64,000 nucleotides of DNA, taken from Ancistrus triradiatus (lineage: Eukaryota > Chordata > Actinopteri > Siluriformes > Loricariidae). The stretch is from assembly GCA_025084515.1 (NCBI GenBank), contig JAJAGP010000182.1, positions 1 through 64,000 of the forward strand, written 5' to 3'. How positions within the stretch are numbered: position 1 is the stretch's first letter; each line of letters opens with the position of its first letter. The notes under the pieces were generated by a model. It was given only the letters and a program-made list of their open reading frames with translations, did not search any database and was not told the origin of the DNA. The position numbers and the translations under genes were made by a program. This document shows, in pieces, positions 58,971-64,000 of this stretch.

Positions 58971-61429
58971 TTTATTAATAAGTAATAATTAATTATTTGA
59001 GTATAAGCTTGAACTTGATGTGTAATTGGATAAACGTACTAAATCAAATGATGGGTGTTCATGCAAAAAAAAAAAAAAAAAGAAAAAAAAAATTTTCCCC
59101 AAAATGTACAATACATGTACCCAACAACAACATCTGCATTTTTCTGTGAGCGGTAAAAGGATGTCTTCATCACTTGCAGAAGACATTTTGACATCTGTTT
59201 TTCACTGCAGAAAAAAAAATTAAAATCGGATCACGTCTGGTTACTCTTTACACATCAGCCTTAACTCTTTATAACCTCCATCAGGTCATACAACTGTGTT
59301 ATATTAATATTAGCAGTGTGTGAGCCTGAATTAAGTGAAGCCCATGGGATCTATGGGATTTAGGCCAAAAAAAAGGCTAATTAAGCATTTAAGAAGGAAA
59401 ACAGACACCTAGCTTAGCTCTAAATAAAACATATGGCTAAATTTCAGTCAGGAGAAAACCATATACAAACTTAATCAGCTACACATATGGTGTATTGTTT
59501 ATTTTTCTGGCTTCATGCTGTAACACCGTGAGGAGCAAATTGGTCCAGTCATGCATAAATCTAAACAACCTGTCAATCTTACTTCCCCTAGCTTTCTTAG
59601 TGAATGATTTGATTGGCTGTGCTTGTTTAGATTTTAAGTTTTACTGACTATACTACACAGTCATGTAGATTTCTTTCTGTTGGTGTTCCAGAACCTTCTG
59701 GTTAACTAAGGAGTTCTATAATTTGGAAAACTTCTAATTTGGAAAATTTCTACTACACATCATGTAAAATAACAGAAGTGATACCATCTGCCATGAAAAT
59801 AAACATGAAGAGACAATAGTGTATCATCATTTTTAATGTAATGTTTTATGTTTGTTTGTTGGTCAAAGTAATGTCTTATTCTCTCCAGAGAGGCTCACGA
59901 GTTGCTTCATGTGGTTGTGTGTCAAGTTTCAGGTTTCTAGCATGCAAGTCTGGCATGCAATTGTTTAGTGTGCAAGTCCAAGTCTTGTCTCTAGTATAAG
60001 AATCCGAGTCTGTAGTGTGTGTGATACAAATGGAGTCTGTAGTGTGAGTATTGATGCTGTACCATGCAAATCAGAGTGAATTATTGAGATTCCAGAGTGT
60101 TTCTCAAAGTCAAGTCATGAGTGACAAAAATCTATCTTGTCTATCTGACAAAATCCTCCTTGTCCAGCATAGTGTTTGTATAAACGTAACTGTGTACTAA
60201 AACTGTCAGGGTTTCAAATTCAAAAGACGAGCCTTTCATTAGAGAGAACATTCAGTCTGAAGAACTGAAGTTACATGAAGTAAAAGAAAAAAGGTCAAAA
60301 TAACTTGAAATGGCTGGTTAGTGTAGTTAATTTAGCTGACATTTTAGTACATTTTAAAGAACTGTGATCTGAAAGCTACTAATACGTAAATTAGATTAGC
60401 TGACAACATCCAATAAATCAGCTATTGCACTAGCTAGCGTTAATGCTAACCAACAAGTTGCTTTTCTCCTTGGCTATTGACCCTGCTTTTATTGCATGTA
60501 AGATTTCATTCTGTCTGGTTTAGTTGTTGTTCAGACCAGAGAAATCAGTAAATTGCTGGACTGCTGAGCAACACTGCTGCAGTCCTAGTCGAGCCTCAGG
60601 TATCTAGCTATGAGCCAGTAAATTGAAGAAGTGCGACTTGAATTAATAGCAATTCTTACATAGTTAAAGTTATTTAAACTGCCATCAAAGGTGGCAATAT
60701 GAGTACCAGAGCTTACTTTTGCACATGTAATGATCTATTTTAAAGAGCAAATGTTCTTCCTGAAGGTGGTATTTTCTGTATTTAGAAGATGGTGCTAGAA
60801 CAGTATGACACTACAATGCATTATGGGTATTTTTCTCCATCAATTACCATTTGTCAGTAGACATTTACATCAGGGAAATGCCACAATGGTGTTTGTGTAT
60901 GTAGGTGTAATTTCCCACTTTCAAACAGTCAAGCTTTGTACAGCAGAGGAAAGACTTTCCTAATCCTAATCATAATCACAACAAGCAAGTTTAATTGGAT
61001 ACAGAACAGCAGATGAAAGAGCACAAACAGGGACAGTGTTACACTCTGTTTGTGTGTATGCATGTGTGATGTAGTGATAGAAAAGACCAATTGTATGAGG
61101 TAAACGAGCTGACTGGGTGATCTCTGTCCTGCATTCCTGTATCTTTCCAGCCTAGGATTTGGAAACACACTTGTTGGGTGGATCGAACAGGCAATCCGCT
61201 ATTAATCACAACAAGGCCTCTTTACTGTTAGCGTGTCATTCAGTAGTTTATGAGTGAAAAAAATGAGACTAGGAGTCCATTTATGTAGGCAAAAAGCAAT
61301 ATAATAAATGTTTTCATGTGAGCTGCAGTGCTACAAGATTCTCTCTCGCACACATGGGTCATGATGTTCCCTTCAGACATTCAGTCAAACTGAACTGTTC
61401 TTCGTCTGTGGCAGAGTGCATTTTTATTA
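58971..61429. other. No gene seen; A-rich run at 59065-59090
   Basis: Only short open frames are present. An A-run with a few interruptions occurs near 59065-59090. The text near 59940-60120 with many 'aagtc' and 'gagtc' words is reminiscent of the hAT-like repeat interior but cannot be delimited. Confidence 0.35.
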
Positions 61430-61529
61430 NNNNNNNNNNNNNNNNNNNNNNNNNNNNNNNNNNNNNNNNNNNNNNNNNNNNNNNNNNNNNNNNNNNNNNN
61501 NNNNNNNNNNNNNNNNNNNNNNNNNNNNN
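61430..61529. other. Assembly gap, exactly 100 N
   Basis: A run of 100 N, the conventional placeholder for a gap of unknown size. It sits at the left edge of a Tc1 family C fragment, so a repeat probably caused the break. Confidence 0.98.
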
Positions 61530-61764
61530 ACGGATGAGACCAAAATAGAACTTTTTGATTTAAAAGAAAAGCTTGATGTTTGGAGAAAGGAAAACACTGC
61601 ATTCCAGCTTAAGAACCTTATCCCATCTGTGAAACATGGTGGTGGTAGTATCATGGTTTGGGCCTGTTTTGCTGTATCTGGGCCAGGACGGCTTGCCATC
61701 ATTGATGGAACAATGAATTCTGAATGATATCAGAGAATTCTAAAGGAAAATGTCAGGACATCTG
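61530..61764 (+). mobile_element. Tc1 family C fragment (catalytic region)
   Basis: It enters from the gap at 'gatgagaccaaaatagaactttt' and encodes DETKIELFDLKEKLDVWRKE, TAFQLKNLIPSVKHGGGSIM and VWACFAVSGPGRLAIIDGTM. It stops abruptly in the next segment at 'gtcaggacatctgt'. The first catalytic Asp context is present. The second Asp and the Glu are lost at the junction with the family B element. Confidence 0.88.
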
Positions 61765-62398
61765 TATTAGTCAAAGACAACACAAGTAAACACAAAATGC
61801 AGTTTTTAAATGAAGGTTTTTATAATTAAGGGAGAAAAAAATCCAAACCTACATGGCCCTGTATGAAAAAGTGATTGCCCCCTAAACCTAATAACTGGTT
61901 GGGCCACCCTTAGCAGCAACAACTGCCCCAAAGTCCCAAAGCTTTAGGAATGGCTTTATAACCCTTTCCAGACTGATAGATCTCAATGACTTTCTTTCTC
62001 AATTGTTCCTGAATTTTTTTGGATCTCGGCATGATGTGTAGCTTTTAAGGATCTTTTGGTGTACTTCACTTTGTCAGGCAGGTCCTATTTAAGTGATGTC
62101 CTGATTGAGAACAGGTGTGGCAATAATCAGGCCTTGGTGTGGCTAGAGACAGTGACCTCAGGTGTGATAAACCATAGTTATGTTTTAACAAAGGGGGGCA
62201 ATCACTTTTTCACCCAAGGCCTTGTAAGTTTGGATTTTTTTTCTCCCTTAATAATAAACACCATTTAAAAACTGCATTTTGTGTTTACTTGTGTTTACTA
62301 ATAATTAAATTGGTTTGATGTTCCAAAACACTTAAGTGTGACAAACATGCAAAAAAATAGGAAATCAGGAAGGGGGAAAACACTTTTTCACACCACTG
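61765..62398 (-). mobile_element. Tc1 family B, internally deleted fragment
   Basis: It begins within the family B terminal repeat ('tagtcaaagacaacacaagtaaacacaaaatgcag') and continues to 'gccacccttagcagcaacaactgcc'. It then jumps into the transposase N-terminus (antisense MPRSK start near 62032) and ends CACACCACTG with TA. The left outer end is missing and replaced by family C sequence. Confidence 0.88.
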
Positions 62399-62399
62399 T

Positions 62400-62610
62400 A
62401 ATACTTCATTGGACTGGTGCGCTGTCCATTTCAGGGTCTTCTGACCAGGATAACCAGGGGTAAAATAGGATGCTCTGCTTTGATTTTTCTTAGAATACAG
62501 ATAGGCATGAGTGAATACCAATGGGCAAGTGTGTCCATGGTGTATTCCTGTTTTGGACTCACCAGGAGCACAACCCTCATCAGGAGCTCATATGCATCTT
62601 CCAACTGAAG
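62400..62610 (-). repeat. Fragment of 'gccagtccatcgcagggca'-type interspersed repeat
   Basis: It contains 'attggactggtgcgctgtccatttcagggtcttctgaccagg' and 'gtccatggtgtattcctgttttggactcaccagg', inverted pieces of a repeat also hinted at 26955-27010, 29440-29520, 43150-43290 and 63180-63360. I do not know its class. Confidence 0.4.
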
Positions 62611-64000
62611 TACTGACTTGGAACTGTGATTACACTTTTGGCAGTTTCAAAATCTCATACACACCTGCCAGCCAATCGGAATCCAGTATTTTCCATTAGC
62701 ATCATATAATCAGATTCAGAGAACCTGCGTTTCATCCAGCTGAACAATGTATTGTGGTCTGACCAGATGTACTTAAGACTGATGTAGGATCAGTGTATTC
62801 ACTCAAATCCCTGTCCTACCTGCAACTGCTAAACTGGTCTTAGATCAGCAGCTATCTCTCCAGGTTAGGCTGTAGAAGAAGCGAGGCAGGCCACAGCTGT
62901 TTAAGGCCTGATTAATGGAGTGCTGAAAGTGGCTGCTGGGGTTCTGTTCAGCTTCATCAGCTTCACACAAAAGCCTGCACCATCTCTGAGGTGATGAGTC
63001 TACGACTGCCAACCTCCTGGTTATCATCACCTGCCTTTGTGTTGTATGAGGTGTGAATCTTCAGACTGACTCAGAATTAAAAGTCTTTCTTTAGTGCAAC
63101 ACTGCTCACAGATTTTTAAATAATCTTACCAGTGGGGGGTTGTTAAAATAATCTGTTTACACTTCTGGAATTAGAGTAAAAGCAAATGCAAAGCGTCCTG
63201 TTTTACCTCTGCTTATCCTGGTCAAGGTCATGGGGGAGGATCTGGTGCTGAACCTGAAATTCACTGGGCACAGGCACACCCTGGACATGGCACCAATGCA
63301 GGCTTCTGTAAATGCACCACCTAACCATCGTGTTGCATCCATTTGAACCTAAGCCCTCAGGAACTGCGATTTCAAGCACCTGATCCATTGGAGCTGTAAT
63401 CAGTTTTACCGATTTTTAGCAGAGTAACCAACTCTTGAGGGAAAGCAGGAGTGATTCTGGCACTGCATCTGTGAATAGTGATAGGATGATAGGATGATTA
63501 TTTGAATTATTTTCACCAAGCCAGACATGTGCATCTTAAGCCAAATAGCAGCAACTAGGGTTCAATCAGCCATCTGACATCATGCTATTTGGAGGAGAAA
63601 GGGATGCTCCTCTAATATGCATTTCATAAAGAGGCATAGCGATATATTCGGCATTATTACTGTGATGTAATGGGGAAAGTATGTCAGTATGTGAAAATAA
63701 CAGAACCCTTGAGATTTTTTATTGCCCTGTTTCAGTGAAGCCATAATTGATCTCACTGTATGTTTACCACTGAATTATCATGCTGTCCTCATCAACATTT
63801 ATATTCTGACTTCCACATGTGCTTCTGGACTAGACTAGGGAGTGGACTGCAAGAGTAGGGCTTGGGTTGGGCACCAATGTTGAGTAATCAGGCCTCATTT
63901 GTGGGAGCAGAACTATTCAGCCTCTATCTAACAAGCTGAGAAACTGTGACACTCTTTTTGCAAAAAGTTACACTTAGTGGGTGGTTAACTCCTCATTTTG
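62611..64000. other. Right edge, no gene seen
   Basis: No exon or RNA gene is recognised. A diverged piece of the same interspersed repeat lies at about 63180-63360. The missing 5' exons of ptk7 must lie further right if the gene is complete. Confidence 0.4.

Noticed and set aside
47030..64000. Search for ptk7 Ig1 and signal-peptide exons
   Set aside because: No minus-strand segment with the Ig1 cysteine/Trp pattern and proper splice sites was found, so they are probably outside the window or, less likely, in the N gap.

Overview
This is vertebrate nuclear DNA, almost certainly from a teleost fish. It is AT-rich and full of introns. It carries many fish-type Tc1/mariner relics, V-SINE (DANA/Mermaid-type) fragments and a tRNA-derived SINE. 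One protein-coding gene is recognisable: ptk7, the catalytically inactive receptor tyrosine kinase of planar cell polarity and Wnt signalling, on the minus strand. I can place 18 exons from 47029 down to a stop codon at 7463. They encode Ig domains 2 to 7, the transmembrane/juxtamembrane segment and the whole pseudokinase domain, about 935 codons. Human PTK7 has 20 exons, so the signal-peptide and Ig1 exons are probably beyond the right edge. Exon phases agree at every junction except where exons carry extra bases. I cannot decide between the teleost paralogues ptk7a and ptk7b.

Layout: 1-7462 is the 3' flank and probable 3' UTR, with several decayed Tc1-like pieces and SINEs. 7463-12804 holds the pseudokinase exons, interrupted by an internally deleted Tc1 copy. 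12805-24808 holds a long repeat-rich intron, the transmembrane exon (19488-19702) and two Tc1 elements. 24809-47029 holds the Ig exons with three further Tc1 copies, a hAT-like element with an 8-bp target duplication, MITEs and a pogo/Tigger-type element. 47030-64000 is probably a long 5' intron, with an intact tRNA-Glu(CTC) gene at 48323-48394, a three-level nest of transposons at 53175-54463, a 100-base assembly gap at 61430-61529 and a chimeric transposon next to it.

The most useful observation is about sequence quality. Three ptk7 exons (Ig4, the first half of Ig5 and the transmembrane exon) carry clusters of mostly single-base insertions, while the other fifteen read cleanly. This looks like unpolished long-read sequence next to repeats rather than a dead gene. 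I found no convincing new biological system. The best candidates for a second look are the deletion-derivative pogo-like elements that kept only a DNA-binding domain, the in-frame shortened Tc1 transposase at 55699-56127, and a relic of a repetitive ORF family around 40010-40660.
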